64,000 nucleotides of DNA from Mycobacterium barrassiae (lineage in GTDB: Bacteria; Actinomycetota; Actinomycetes; Mycobacteriales; Mycobacteriaceae): positions 62,001 through 126,000 of the forward strand of contig NZ_JACKUK010000035.1 in assembly GCF_025822765.1 (NCBI RefSeq), in the 5' to 3' direction. Numbering within the stretch: the first letter of the stretch is position 1; every line of letters starts with the position of its first letter. Shown piece by piece: positions 55,439 through 64,000 of this stretch. The position numbers and the translations under genes are program-made. Below the pieces are notes generated by a model. That model was not told where the DNA came from. It worked only from the letters and a program-made list of their open reading frames with translations, and made no database searches.

Positions 55439-56911
55439 ATGGTCGAACAGTTCCGTTTCCCCACGCTCACTCAGCAGCTCTTTCAGCTGGCGAGTGGTTC
55501 CCTCACGTCCGTTGACCTCGTACGCCGGTCGCTCGACGCGATCGCGGCCAGCCAGCCCACGCTGAACGCGTTCCGTGTGGTGCTGGCCGAACAGGCGCTG
55601 GCCGACGCCGCCGAGGCCGACCGCAAACGTGCAGCGGGTGAACAACTTCCGCTGCTCGGCATCCCGATCGCGGTGAAGGACGACGTCGACGTCAAGGGCG
55701 TGCCCACCCGGTTCGGCGCCGACGGCAGGATCGCCCCCGCCGAAGCCGACTCCGAAGTGGTGCGACGGCTGAAGGCGGCGGGCGCCGTGATCGTCGGCAA
55801 GACGAACACGTGCGAGCTGGGCCAGTGGCCGTTCACCAGCGGACCGGCCTTCGGGCACACCCGCAATCCGTGGTCGCGTGAACACACCCCTGGCGGATCG
55901 TCGGGCGGCAGCGCCGCCGCGGTGGCCGCCGGGTTGGTGACCGCCGCGATCGGATCCGACGGCGCGGGCAGCGTCCGCATTCCCGCCGCATGGACGCACC
56001 TCGTCGGCATCAAGCCGCAGCGCGGCCGGATCTCCACCTGGCCGCTGCCCGAGGCGTTCAACGGCATCACCGTCAACGGCGTGCTCGCCCGCACGGTCAC
56101 CGATGCGGCGATCGTGCTCGACGCGGCGTCGGGCAACGTGCCCGGCGATCTGCATCAGCCGCCGCCGGTGCAGGTGTCGGACTCCGTCGGCTCCGCGCCC
56201 GGACCGCTGCGAATTGCGCTGTCCACCAAGTTCCCCTTCACCTTCTTCCGGGCCAAGCTGCATCCCGAAATCCGCGACGCCCTCGAGGTCACCGCTGCGC
56301 AACTCGAAGAACTCGGGCACACGATCGTGTCGGCCGACCCCGGCTACAACCTGGCCATGTCGTGGAACTTCCTGTCCCGGTCGACGTCGGGGCTGCTGGA
56401 CTGGGCGGACCGGCTGGGTTACGACGTCACCCTCGACAAGCGCACCAAGGCGAACATCCGCACCGGCTGGCTGTTGTCGCAGCACACCCTGCGCAAGGCC
56501 CGCGCCCGCGAGGCCGAGTCCCAGCGCCGCATCGGCTGGATCTTCAATATCGCCGACGTCGTCCTCGCGCCGACGACCGCGCAGCCGCCGCCCGAAGCGC
56601 ACGAATTCGACAAGCTCGGCGGGCTGGCCACCAACCGCACCATGATCCGGGCCTGCCCCGTCACCTGGCCGTGGAATCTGCTGGGCTGGCCGTCGATCAA
56701 TGTGCCCGCCGGGTTCACGTCGTCGGGTCTGCCGATCGGCGTGCAATTGATGGGCCCGGCCAACAGCGAGCCCCTGTTGGTGTCGCTGGCCGCCGCGCTC
56801 GAGGCCATCAACGGCTGGGCGAACAAGGAGCCGGAGCCGTGGTGGCTGCCGCCGGAGGCACCGGAGCCGGAACGTTCGATTGAGGACCTCCGCCCAGGCG
56901 AGGTGGCGTAA
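55439..56911 (+). CDS. amiA2: amidase (AmiA2-like)
   Basis: 490 residues. Amidase signature with Ser-Ser-Lys triad: Lys in PIAVKDDVDVKG (about 74-85), Ser pair in GGSSGGSAAAVAAGLVTAAIGSD (about 151-173). Cytosolic hydrolase of amide bonds with unknown physiological substrate. Same position between recO and era as Rv2363. Confidence 0.92.
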   Translation: MVEQFRFPTLTQQLFQLASGSLTSVDLVRRSLDAIAASQPTLNAFRVVLAEQALADAAEADRKRAAGEQLPLLGIPIAVKDDVDVKGVPTRFGADGRIAPAEADSEVVRRLKAAGAVIVGKTNTCELGQWPFTSGPAFGHTRNPWSREHTPGGSSGGSAAAVAAGLVTAAIGSDGAGSVRIPAAWTHLVGIKPQRGRISTWPLPEAFNGITVNGVLARTVTDAAIVLDAASGNVPGDLHQPPPVQVSDSVGSAPGPLRIALSTKFPFTFFRAKLHPEIRDALEVTAAQLEELGHTIVSADPGYNLAMSWNFLSRSTSGLLDWADRLGYDVTLDKRTKANIRTGWLLSQHTLRKARAREAESQRRIGWIFNIADVVLAPTTAQPPPEAHEFDKLGGLATNRTMIRACPVTWPWNLLGWPSINVPAGFTSSGLPIGVQLMGPANSEPLLVSLAAALEAINGWANKEPEPWWLPPEAPEPERSIEDLRPGEVA

Positions 56912-56922
56912 GGTCTTCGACC

Positions 56923-57471
56923 ATGACAGCGCGGTACTGGGCTTATGCGATCCCCGCCGTAGTGCTGGCGGCCGGCAGCGTCGCCGGGACACCGGCGGCG
57001 GGCGCCGACAACAAACGGCTCAACGACGGTGTGGTCGCCAACGTGTACACCATGCAACACCAGGCCGGGTGCACCACCGACATCAAGATCAACCCCAAGC
57101 TGCGGCTCGCCGCGCAATGGCACACCGACGACGTGATGAACAACCGCGCGCTCAACGGTGACATCGGCTCGGACGGGTCGACGGTCGCCGATCGCGCACG
57201 CAACGCGGGCTACGCCGGCGCGGTGTCGGAGACGACGGCGATCAACCCCGCGCTGGCGATCAGCGGGATCGAGTTGATCAACCAGTGGTACTACCGGCCC
57301 GACTACCACGCCATCATGTCGGACTGCGCCAACGTCGACATCGGCGTGTGGTCGGCGAACTCGCTCGACCGCAGCGTCGTGGTCGCGGTCTACGGCAAGG
57401 GCGACGGCGACCCGCCGGTGCAGTCGCCGGGTCGCCCGTTCGGCCAGCCGGGCGCGGGCGCTCCGGGCTGA
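56923..57471 (+). CDS. secreted CAP/SCP-like protein
   Basis: 182 residues with signal peptide ending AAGAD. The mature sequence NDGVVANVYTMQHQAGCTTDIKINPKLRLAAQWHTDDVMNN is the start of a CAP domain; later GYAGAVSETTAINPALAISGIELINQWYYRPDYHAIMSDCANVDIGVW includes the conserved H/Y pattern. Two Cys may form a disulfide. Exported; function in the envelope is unknown. Starts 11 bp after amiA2. Confidence 0.82.
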   Translation: MTARYWAYAIPAVVLAAGSVAGTPAAGADNKRLNDGVVANVYTMQHQAGCTTDIKINPKLRLAAQWHTDDVMNNRALNGDIGSDGSTVADRARNAGYAGAVSETTAINPALAISGIELINQWYYRPDYHAIMSDCANVDIGVWSANSLDRSVVVAVYGKGDGDPPVQSPGRPFGQPGAGAPG

Positions 57472-57474
57472 CGT

Positions 57475-58398
57475 TCAGAATCCCAACCGGCCGAGCTGTT
57501 TGGGATCGCGCTGCCAGTTCTTGGCGATCTTGACCCTCAGGTCGAGGTAAACCTTTGTGCCCAGCAGCTTTTCGATCTGCGTGCGCGCCGCGGTGCCGAC
57601 CTCGCGCAACCTCGCACCGCCCTTGCCGATGACGATGCCCTTCTGGCTGTCCCGCTCGACGTAGAGGACCGCGTGCACGTCGATGAGCTCGCCCTGCTCC
57701 GGTGAGCGTCCCTCGCGGGGTTCGACGTCCTCGATGACGACGGCCAGCGAGTGGGGCAGCTCGTCGCGCACGCCTTCCAGTGCGGCCTCGCGGATCAGCT
57801 CGGCCATCAGCACTTCCTCGGGCTCGTCGGTGAGCTCGCCGTCGGGGTAGAACGCAGGACCCGGCGGCAGCTGGGCCGCGAGGACGTCGGTCAGCACGTC
57901 GAGGTTCTCACCGGTGGTCGCCGACACCGGGACGATCTCGGCGTCGGGTCCGATGAGCTCGCTCACCGCGATCAGCTGAGCCGCGACGCGATCGCGCGGC
58001 ACTTTGTCGATCTTGGTGACGATCGCGATCAGCGTGGTCTTCGGCGCGATGACGCGGATCTGTTCGAGGATCCACCGGTCCCCCGGCCCGATCTTCTCGT
58101 CGGCGGGGATGCACATCCCGATCACGTCGACCTCGGAGTACGTGTCCTTGACCAGGTCGTTGAGCCGCTGACCGAGCAGGGTGCGCGGACGGTGCAGGCC
58201 CGGGGTGTCGATCAGGATGATCTGGAAGTTCTCGCGATGCACGATGCCGCGAATGGTGTGCCGAGTGGTCTGCGGCCGGTTCGACGTGATCGCGACCTTG
58301 GTGCCGACGAGCGCGTTGGTCAACGTCGACTTGCCGGTGTTGGGCCGTCCGACGAAGCAGACGAATCCGGAACGGAACTCGGTCACCGTGTGCTCCAT
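57475..58398 (-). CDS. era: GTPase Era
   Basis: 307 residues. G1 GRPNTGKST, G3 DTPGLHRP, G4 TKID and the type II KH domain with GKGGARLREVGTAARTQIEKLLGTKVYLDLRVKI near the C-terminus. It binds the 3' end of 16S rRNA and assists 30S maturation. Membrane-proximal in the same run as ybeY, a 16S rRNA RNase. Confidence 0.96.
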   Translation of the reverse strand: MEHTVTEFRSGFVCFVGRPNTGKSTLTNALVGTKVAITSNRPQTTRHTIRGIVHRENFQIILIDTPGLHRPRTLLGQRLNDLVKDTYSEVDVIGMCIPADEKIGPGDRWILEQIRVIAPKTTLIAIVTKIDKVPRDRVAAQLIAVSELIGPDAEIVPVSATTGENLDVLTDVLAAQLPPGPAFYPDGELTDEPEEVLMAELIREAALEGVRDELPHSLAVVIEDVEPREGRSPEQGELIDVHAVLYVERDSQKGIVIGKGGARLREVGTAARTQIEKLLGTKVYLDLRVKIAKNWQRDPKQLGRLGF

Positions 58399-58408
58399 GC
58401 CTCGAGCG

Positions 58409-58726
58409 TCATAGCGGGTTGCCCGCTCGATCGGTAACGATTACCGCCGCGTCGGCCGACAGCTCGCGCACTGCGGCCAGCCCGGCGTCGTCGTCGGAGC
58501 CGCCGACCAGGACGGCGGCCTCGAGTCCCGTTGCCCCGCTTGACACCGCCGCGGCGACGGCTGCCTGCAGCGCGGTCAGCGACAGCGAGTCCAGCGTCAC
58601 TGGCGCGCCGGCATAGGTTCGGCCGTCGACGTCGCGCACCGCCGCACCGGTCGGCGCCTCAGCACGCCCCATCGCCCCGCGCGCCAGCGTGACCAGCTTG
58701 GCGTCCTCGGCATCCAGTTCAGTCAT
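58409..58726 (-). CDS. cytidine-deaminase-fold protein without the zinc site (Rv2365c-like)
   Basis: 105 residues. The fold pattern of cytidine deaminases is visible ([43 protein letters not shown]) but the zinc ligands HAE and PCxxC are absent, so it should be inactive as a deaminase. Conserved at this place in mycobacteria. It overlaps the preceding CBS-domain gene by 8 bp. Confidence 0.82.
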   Translation of the reverse strand: MTELDAEDAKLVTLARGAMGRAEAPTGAAVRDVDGRTYAGAPVTLDSLSLTALQAAVAAAVSSGATGLEAAVLVGGSDDDAGLAAVRELSADAAVIVTDRAGNPL

Positions 58727-60020
58727 TGCGTTTCTTCTCGTCCTTCTCCACGGGCTCGCTCGGACTCACAAGTACGGTGCCGACGCGGACCCGCCCGCGA
58801 TGATCCGGCCCGCCCTCGGCGCGCAGCCGCAGCCCGTCCCACGTCACCTCGGCACCCGGCAGCGGGACGCGGCCCAGCTCGAACGCCACCAGACCGCCGA
58901 CGGTGTCGACGTCGAAATCCTCGTCGAACTCGATGTCGTACAGCTCGCCGAGGTCCTCGATCGGCAACCGCGCCGACACCCGATACCGCCGGTCGCCCAG
59001 GTCCTCCACCGGCGCGACCTCGTCGGTGTCGTACTCATCGGCGATCTCGCCGACGATCTCCTCCAGCACGTCCTCGATGGTGACCAGCCCGGCGATCGCG
59101 CCGTATTCGTCGACCAGCAGCACCATGTGGACGCGGTCGCGCTGCATCTCGCGCAGCAGCTCGTCCAGTGGTTTGGAGTCCGGCACGAACACCGCGGGCC
59201 GCATCACGTCGGACACTTGGGTGTCGCGTCCGCCGTTGCGCGAGTAGTACGTCCGCTGCACAAGGTCTTTCAGATAGACCACGCCGACGACGTCGTCGAC
59301 GTTCTCGCCGATCACCGGAATGCGCGAGTGTCCGCTGCGCACCGCCAACGACGTCGCCTGCCCCGCCGTCTTGTCGCCCTCGATCCACACCATCTCGGTA
59401 CGCGGCACCATCACTTCGCGGGCCGGGGTGTCGCCGAGTTCGAATACCGACTGGATCATGCGTCGCTCGTCGTCGGCGACCACACCGCTCTGCTGCGCCA
59501 GGTCGACGACCTCACGAAGCTCGATCTCGGATGCGAACGGACCGTTCCGAAAACCACGACCGGGCGTCAGCGCGTTACCGATCAACACCAGCAGCCGGCT
59601 CACCGGGGTGAGCACCACCGAAATCGCCTGCAGCGGAAGCGCGGCCACCAATGAGATGGAGTAGGCGTTCTGCCTGCCGATGGTCCTCGGGCCGACGCCG
59701 ATCGCGACGAAGCTGATCACCGTCATGATCGTCGCCGCCGAGACCAGTCCCCAACTCACCCCGAGATAGTCGTCCAGGAACGCGGCCAACAGAACCGTCG
59801 CGCTGACCTCACAGGCGATTCGGAGCAGGACGCAGAGGTTGATGAAGCGGGGCCGCTCGGCCATCACCCGGGCCAGCCGGACTGCGCCGGGGCGTTCGTC
59901 GCGGACGAGTTCCTCGACGCGCGCTATCGACACGGTGCTGATGGCGGCATCGGTGGCTGCGAAAAGACCGGCGACGCCGATCAAGACGATCGCGCCGATC
60001 AGCTGACTCACATTGTTCAC
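58719..60020 (-). CDS. CNNM/CorC-like CBS-domain membrane protein (hemolysin-family, Rv2366c-like)
   Basis: 433 residues from GTG 60020 ([15 protein letters not shown]), overlapping the ybeY stop as GTGA. Four-helix DUF21 membrane region, then a pair of CBS domains ([20 protein letters not shown] and [21 protein letters not shown]) and a C-terminal CorC-HlyC domain. Proteins of this type transport or sense Mg2+/Co2+. Size matches Rv2366c (435). Confidence 0.9.
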   Translation of the reverse strand: MNNVSQLIGAIVLIGVAGLFAATDAAISTVSIARVEELVRDERPGAVRLARVMAERPRFINLCVLLRIACEVSATVLLAAFLDDYLGVSWGLVSAATIMTVISFVAIGVGPRTIGRQNAYSISLVAALPLQAISVVLTPVSRLLVLIGNALTPGRGFRNGPFASEIELREVVDLAQQSGVVADDERRMIQSVFELGDTPAREVMVPRTEMVWIEGDKTAGQATSLAVRSGHSRIPVIGENVDDVVGVVYLKDLVQRTYYSRNGGRDTQVSDVMRPAVFVPDSKPLDELLREMQRDRVHMVLLVDEYGAIAGLVTIEDVLEEIVGEIADEYDTDEVAPVEDLGDRRYRVSARLPIEDLGELYDIEFDEDFDVDTVGGLVAFELGRVPLPGAEVTWDGLRLRAEGGPDHRGRVRVGTVLVSPSEPVEKDEKKRND

Positions 60021-60553
60021 GGCTCGTCGAAAAATCGAGATTTGTCCAGCAGGCGCCGGTCCTTCTCGGACTGCCGGTCCTGGTGATATGCCTCGACCTG
60101 ATCGGCCACCCATTCCTCGAGGAGTTGGCGCTGCAGCGCGAACATTTCCTTCTCCTCGTCGGGTTCAGCGTGGTCGTACCCCAGCAGATGCAACACCCCG
60201 TGCACGGTCAGCAAGGCGAGTTCCTGTCCGAGCGAATGGCCCGCCGCGGCGGCCTGGTCGGCGGCGAACGACGGGCACAGCACGATGTCGCCGAGCATCG
60301 CAGGCCCGGGTTCGGGCGCATCGGGCCGACCGCCGGGCTCGAGTTCGTCCATCGGGAAACTCATCACGTCGGTGGGGCCCGGCAGGTCCATCCACCGCAT
60401 GTGCAGGTCGGCCATCGCCGACTGGTCCAGCAGCACCATCGAGAGTTCGGCGGCGGGATTCACGTTCATCTTGCGGATGACGAATCGGGCGATGCTGATC
60501 AGTTCCTCTTCGGAAACGTCGATGCCCGATTCGTTGGACACCTCAATGCTCAT
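60017..60553 (-). CDS. ybeY: endoribonuclease YbeY
   Basis: 178 residues; catalytic zinc motif [21 protein letters not shown] has the H-x3-H-x5-H set. It processes the 3' end of 16S rRNA. Located between phoH and the CBS protein as in M. tuberculosis. Starts 11 bp after the phoH stop. Confidence 0.95.
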   Translation of the reverse strand: MSIEVSNESGIDVSEEELISIARFVIRKMNVNPAAELSMVLLDQSAMADLHMRWMDLPGPTDVMSFPMDELEPGGRPDAPEPGPAMLGDIVLCPSFAADQAAAAGHSLGQELALLTVHGVLHLLGYDHAEPDEEKEMFALQRQLLEEWVADQVEAYHQDRQSEKDRRLLDKSRFFDEP

Positions 60554-60564
60554 GTCGAGTTCCG

Positions 60565-62676
60565 TTACCGCCGTGGCCGACTGCCGGACGCACGCCGCTG
60601 CGCCCTGTTCATCAGCTCAGGCTCTTCGGACTTCGCGTACGCGTCGACGATGTCGGACACCAGTCGGTGCCGCACGACGTCGGCACTCGTCAGTTCGGCG
60701 AAGTGGATGTCGTCGATGCCGTCGAGAATGCGCATCGCCGTCCGCAGGCCCGACGATGCGCCGCCGGGCAGGTCGACCTGCGTGATATCGCCTGTGACAA
60801 CGATTTTCGAGCCGAACCCGAGCCGGGTCAGGAACATCTTCATCTGCTCGCCGGTGGTGTTCTGCGCCTCGTCGAGAATGATGAACGCATCCGACAGTGT
60901 GTTGTGCGTCAACAGGAAATCCTCGGTGACGTAAAGCGAGTCCGCAGCCGCGACCTGAATGCAGACCGCCTCCTCGGTTCCGGCCGACTCAATTCGATCG
61001 ATATAGCGTTTCGGATGTCCTCCGCCCGCTTCGTCATACTTGGCGGCCTTCCGCGCAAGACGGAACGGTTGAAACCCTTCAGGCAGCCGGATGTCCAGAA
61101 TGTGTGCGTCGTGCCGATGATGGACCTCGCGACCACGCGCCAAGCCCGGCTTGCGGCCCTCTGCCTTACGAGTGCGCGTGTAAACGACCCCGCCGATCGA
61201 ACGAACGAGGAAAATCACGTCGTCGCGCAGGCGATCAGAAACTGTCGTGAACTGAATGCGACATGTCCGTCCGTGCTGGCAGACTGGACCGCCATCGGAA
61301 TCGAAAAGACCCTGCAGGACAGCCAGTCGAATCTCAGCCGTGTTGAAAAGGTATTTTCTCGGAACGAACTTGGTGTCCGATCTCGCACCCGCGAGCCCCA
61401 AGTCGCGCATCGCATTAGTGATCGGGTTCGGGATGGTCGTATCGCCGCAGTTGCCGGCCTCTCTGACGAGGACGTAGTCGATCTCAGATTTCCGCCTCAC
61501 CGCAATCCCCGGAATGAGACGTTCCAGCTCGCCGACAAGCTCTGGATCAGTGGTCGCGAACGACGGCGAAGTCCTGCTCGAGAAGGACCCGTCACCTAGC
61601 AGCAGGCCAAGAGCGTACGGGTCGAGAGGCACCGGCTGGGCCTCGAACTCCGCCGGTTCACTCAACAGTGGAAGTTCGTAGCGATGGTAGTGGGCTGCGC
61701 GAAGATTGCCGATCATCTCCTTGGTCTGCAATACCCTCGCCGGTTTACCCCGACGACGGTCATCGCGGGTATAGACAGACCAGAGGTGGTCGCCGGACGC
61801 CAGTGTCGATGCGCCATCCTGGGTGTGGACTCGGTAGATCTCCTTGAAGCCTTGCGGATACACGCCAACCACTGCAGTAGGTTGCCCGTCAGATCCGATT
61901 ACGAGGTCGCCGACCTCGAGGTCTCCGATCGCCTGAAACCCCTCCGGGGTCAACACCTCGGTGGAAACGGGCTGCGCACGTCCCCGCATATACGCCAGCG
62001 GCGCAACCTCGATGATGCCGGCGTTCATCAGCTTCGGAATGGACTCGGGGTCCATCATGTCGTAGAGCGCGTCGTACAGCGGGCGCAGATACGGATCGAT
62101 CTTCTCGCTCAACGTGCCGGGCAGGAACCCGAGGCGCTCACCGGCTTCCACCGCTGGGCGGGTGAGGATGATCCTGGTGACCTGCTTGGACTGTAATGCG
62201 TTGACCGCCTTGGCCATTGCGAGATAGGTCTTGCCGGTACCGGCCGGGCCGATGCCGAAGACGATGGTGTGAGCGTCGATGGCGTCCACATATCGCTTCT
62301 GGTTCAACGTCTTCGGGCGGATCGTCTTGCCGCGCCGCGACAGGATGTCGAGGGTCAGCACCTCCGCCGGTGATTCGTTGCCGGTTCCGGTGAGCATCGC
62401 GACGCTGTGCCTGACGGCGTCAGGACTGAGCCGCTGACCGCTGGACACGATCGCGACGAGTTCGGAGATCACCCGCTCGGCCAGCGCCACGTCGGCAGGC
62501 TCCCCGGACAGGGTCAGCGCGTTGCCGCGGACATGGATATCGGCTGCGAGGAGGCTTTCGAGTGCGCGCAGATTCTCGTCGGCGGATCCAAGCAGGCCTA
62601 CGACGAGGTCGGGCGGAACATCGATGCTGCTGCGAACGGTCGCGTCGGAGTCAGCGTTCGTTTCGCTGGGCGTCAC
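60565..62676 (-). CDS. phoH: PhoH-family ATPase containing an in-frame intein
   Basis: 703 residues before splicing; mature PhoH would be 344 residues (1-233 plus 593-703), close to the M. tuberculosis size. Walker A GPAGTGKT (143-150); Walker B IILDEAQN lies just after the intein in the second extein part. The intein is inserted directly upstream of the Walker B strand, between MRGR and TLSD. PhoH1-type proteins are RNA-related ATPases often paired with ybeY. Only a spliced protein would have the full ATPase site. Confidence 0.93.
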   Translation of the reverse strand: MTPSETNADSDATVRSSIDVPPDLVVGLLGSADENLRALESLLAADIHVRGNALTLSGEPADVALAERVISELVAIVSSGQRLSPDAVRHSVAMLTGTGNESPAEVLTLDILSRRGKTIRPKTLNQKRYVDAIDAHTIVFGIGPAGTGKTYLAMAKAVNALQSKQVTRIILTRPAVEAGERLGFLPGTLSEKIDPYLRPLYDALYDMMDPESIPKLMNAGIIEVAPLAYMRGRAQPVSTEVLTPEGFQAIGDLEVGDLVIGSDGQPTAVVGVYPQGFKEIYRVHTQDGASTLASGDHLWSVYTRDDRRRGKPARVLQTKEMIGNLRAAHYHRYELPLLSEPAEFEAQPVPLDPYALGLLLGDGSFSSRTSPSFATTDPELVGELERLIPGIAVRRKSEIDYVLVREAGNCGDTTIPNPITNAMRDLGLAGARSDTKFVPRKYLFNTAEIRLAVLQGLFDSDGGPVCQHGRTCRIQFTTVSDRLRDDVIFLVRSIGGVVYTRTRKAEGRKPGLARGREVHHRHDAHILDIRLPEGFQPFRLARKAAKYDEAGGGHPKRYIDRIESAGTEEAVCIQVAAADSLYVTEDFLLTHNTLSDAFIILDEAQNTTGEQMKMFLTRLGFGSKIVVTGDITQVDLPGGASSGLRTAMRILDGIDDIHFAELTSADVVRHRLVSDIVDAYAKSEEPELMNRAQRRASGSRPRR
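60901..61977 (-). mobile_element. class 3-like intein with LAGLIDADG homing-endonuclease motifs in PhoH
   Basis: 359 residues (precursor residues 234-592). It begins with Ala, not Cys or Ser, and ends THN before extein Thr. The three residues that define class 3 inteins are present: Trp66 (GDHLW), Cys339 (AVCIQV, the usual Asp position) and Thr357 (LTHN). A dodecapeptide endonuclease is indicated by LGLLLGDGS and LQGLFDSDG, both keeping acidic residues. Splicing would start from the block F Cys. Confidence 0.85.
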
Positions 62677-62765
62677 GTGGGGCTTTCTGCCTGCTTTCTG
62701 GGTCTGGCCTGGTTGTTTACCACCGTCTGCCCAGTTTACCGCCGCGCACCGACCCAGCCCAACCG

Positions 62766-64000
62766 TTAACTACGCACCCGGCTGGCCACGAACACGTGCT
62801 GGTCGAGCATCGCCAGCGGATCGTCGTCCGTCGGCAGCGTCTGCACCGGGCTGAAACCGTTCGCCATCAGCTGCTCGTGCCACTCGTCCTTGGTCAAGAA
62901 GATCCTGTCGGTGCCGGCGCGGACGTCGGTCAAGCCGACCTGCGGCCGGCCGGGAGGCGGCGACATCAGGAAATACACCGAGGTCATGAACGAGCAGTGC
63001 GCCTTGCACACCTCGATGAACACCACCGACCCACCGGGGCGCACGAGGTCATGAAGCTCCCCCAGCGTCCGCCCGACGTCGAGTGCGTTGTGGACGACGT
63101 TGGAGGCCACGACGACGTCGCAGGGCGGTTGGCTGCGCAGGTCCGCGTTCAGGTCGACGATGCCGAACCGCATCCACGGCTTGTCCGCGAATCGCTTGCG
63201 GGCCGCGTTGAGGAAGAACGTCGACACGTCCGTGAAGTGGTAGTCGACCGGCAGGCCGGTCAACCCCGCGACGATGTCGTTCGTCATGCCGCCGACGCCG
63301 GCGCCCAGCTCCAGGATGCGAACGGGCGATCGGTCGACGGCGATTCGACGGACAGCGTCGGCGACGGCCGAGCGGGCGCCGAGGTTCAGGTACCGGCTGA
63401 CGACGTTGTCGCGGTAGAACGCGTCGGCGGTGGTTGTCGACCCGTTCGGGAACAACAGCTCCTGCACGCTCAGCTGGTCGGTGACCAGGTCGGCGAGGTT
63501 CGTGTTGGCGGCGTCGAGAAACTGTCCGAACGGTGGGAGGTAGCCCAGATCTGCGCACACCTCGACGAGCGAGGACCGAGTCGGCGACGGCAATGTCTCG
63601 GCCCGCCGGTATCCGCCGTCGTAATGCAGGTAGCCGCGAGTGGTGAGTTCGTGCAACCACTGTCGCAACACCCAGCGGTGCCGCTCGGCGAAGTCGAGGC
63701 GGTCGGCGATTTCATCCGCCGTGCCGCCGTCACCGAGCGCGGGCTCGAGGACGCGCCAGATGGCGTTCAATCCGAACAGATCCAGATCGCTACGCGCGGA
63801 GGCGATCCGGCTGGTGTCGAATTCAACGGCGGCCCTGGGCGTGGGTTGCGACGGGGCCCGAGTTGCGGCAGGTGCTGGCGCTCCGGTCTTCACCATCTGC
63901 ACGACGTCGTCGAGCGTGGCTCCGCCCAACAGATCGGAAACCGCTACCTCACAACGGAATTCGGTCTTGATTCGCCGCCGTAAGTTCAGTGCGTTGAGCG
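62766..64000 (-). CDS. C-terminal methyltransferase module of a carrier-protein enzyme (cut by the right edge)
   Basis: The frame is open from the right edge to 62766; the internal start at 63929 is not the real one. Upstream of it the frame reads RALNLRRRIKTEF-like (visible: ALNLRRRIKTEF and VAVSDLLGGATLDDVVQMV), the C-terminal helices of a PCP/ACP carrier domain. Then comes a linker and a class I methyltransferase with ILELGAGVGGMTNDIV, VDYHFTDVSTFFL and VVVASNVVHN. So this is the last part of an assembly-line or carrier-bound enzyme; the phosphopantetheine Ser lies outside the window. Confidence 0.75.
   Translation of the reverse strand, partial: LNALNLRRRIKTEFRCEVAVSDLLGGATLDDVVQMVKTGAPAPAATRAPSQPTPRAAVEFDTSRIASARSDLDLFGLNAIWRVLEPALGDGGTADEIADRLDFAERHRWVLRQWLHELTTRGYLHYDGGYRRAETLPSPTRSSLVEVCADLGYLPPFGQFLDAANTNLADLVTDQLSVQELLFPNGSTTTADAFYRDNVVSRYLNLGARSAVADAVRRIAVDRSPVRILELGAGVGGMTNDIVAGLTGLPVDYHFTDVSTFFLNAARKRFADKPWMRFGIVDLNADLRSQPPCDVVVASNVVHNALDVGRTLGELHDLVRPGGSVVFIEVCKAHCSFMTSVYFLMSPPPGRPQVGLTDVRAGTDRIFLTKDEWHEQLMANGFSPVQTLPTDDDPLAMLDQHVFVASRVRS

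Noticed and set aside
60901-61977. Reading the PhoH insertion as a disrupted pseudogene
   Set aside because: The insertion is in frame, with splice-site residues and both endonuclease motifs intact.

Overview
The window looks like chromosomal DNA of a rapidly growing mycobacterium (Mycolicibacterium-type). It is GC-rich, uses many GTG starts, and carries gene blocks in the same order as in Mycobacterium tuberculosis: Rv2325c-Rv2326c-Rv2327 (ECF transporter and MarR regulator), tRNA-Asn-Rv2342-dnaG-dgt-Rv2345, and glyS-smtB-zur-Rv2360c-uppS-recO-amiA2-era-Rv2365c-Rv2366c-ybeY-phoH. These comparisons come from memory of gene order and protein length; no search was run.

Layout. 1-8.2 kb: a cut-off SDR dehydrogenase, a large Thr/Pro-rich secreted protein, small membrane proteins, an acyl-CoA dehydrogenase, two coupled CMD/AhpD-like proteins, a Dabb protein, a lytic-transglycosylase-like lipoprotein and a hydrolase-cyclase fusion. 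8.2-13.5 kb: an unusual small cluster that looks like specialised metabolism, with a HAD phosphatase, a Rossmann dehydrogenase and a stand-alone methionyl-tRNA-synthetase-like ligase on one side, and a divergent MFS transporter and TylF-like methyltransferase on the other. 13.5-33 kb: membrane and secreted proteins, an ammonium transporter, tRNA-Met, a nitroreductase, a TldD/TldE pair, the ECF transporter module with its MarR regulator, a frameshifted MFS pseudogene, an esterase-like lipoprotein, a VIT1-type transporter, an acyl-CoA oxidase-like enzyme and a secreted phospholipase-C-like protein.

33,243-43,807: a 10.6-kb integrated element in the 3' end of tRNA-Asn, bounded by a 27-bp direct repeat. 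It carries a tyrosine integrase, an excisionase-like protein, a RepA-like ATPase, small accessory genes, an HNH nuclease, the terminase large subunit, portal, MuF protein, a scaffold-like protein, major capsid, adaptor and a stopper-like protein. It has no tail or lysis genes. All genes are intact and tightly coupled, and the head module stops at head completion. This matches a capsid-forming phage satellite (cf-PICI-like), comparable in size to the phiRv1/phiRv2 elements of M. tuberculosis, and is the main candidate for a little-described system.

43.8-64 kb: conserved core genes (dnaG, dgt, glyS, zinc regulators smtB-zur, uppS, recO, amidase, era, CBS-domain protein, ybeY, phoH). Two insertions stand out. 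A DUF559/AbiEi-like gene is flanked by inverted 67-bp repeats. The PhoH ATPase contains a 359-residue intein with LAGLIDADG motifs and the residue signature of class 3 inteins. The right edge cuts a protein whose visible part is the end of a carrier-protein domain followed by a C-terminal methyltransferase, probably the last module of an assembly-line enzyme.
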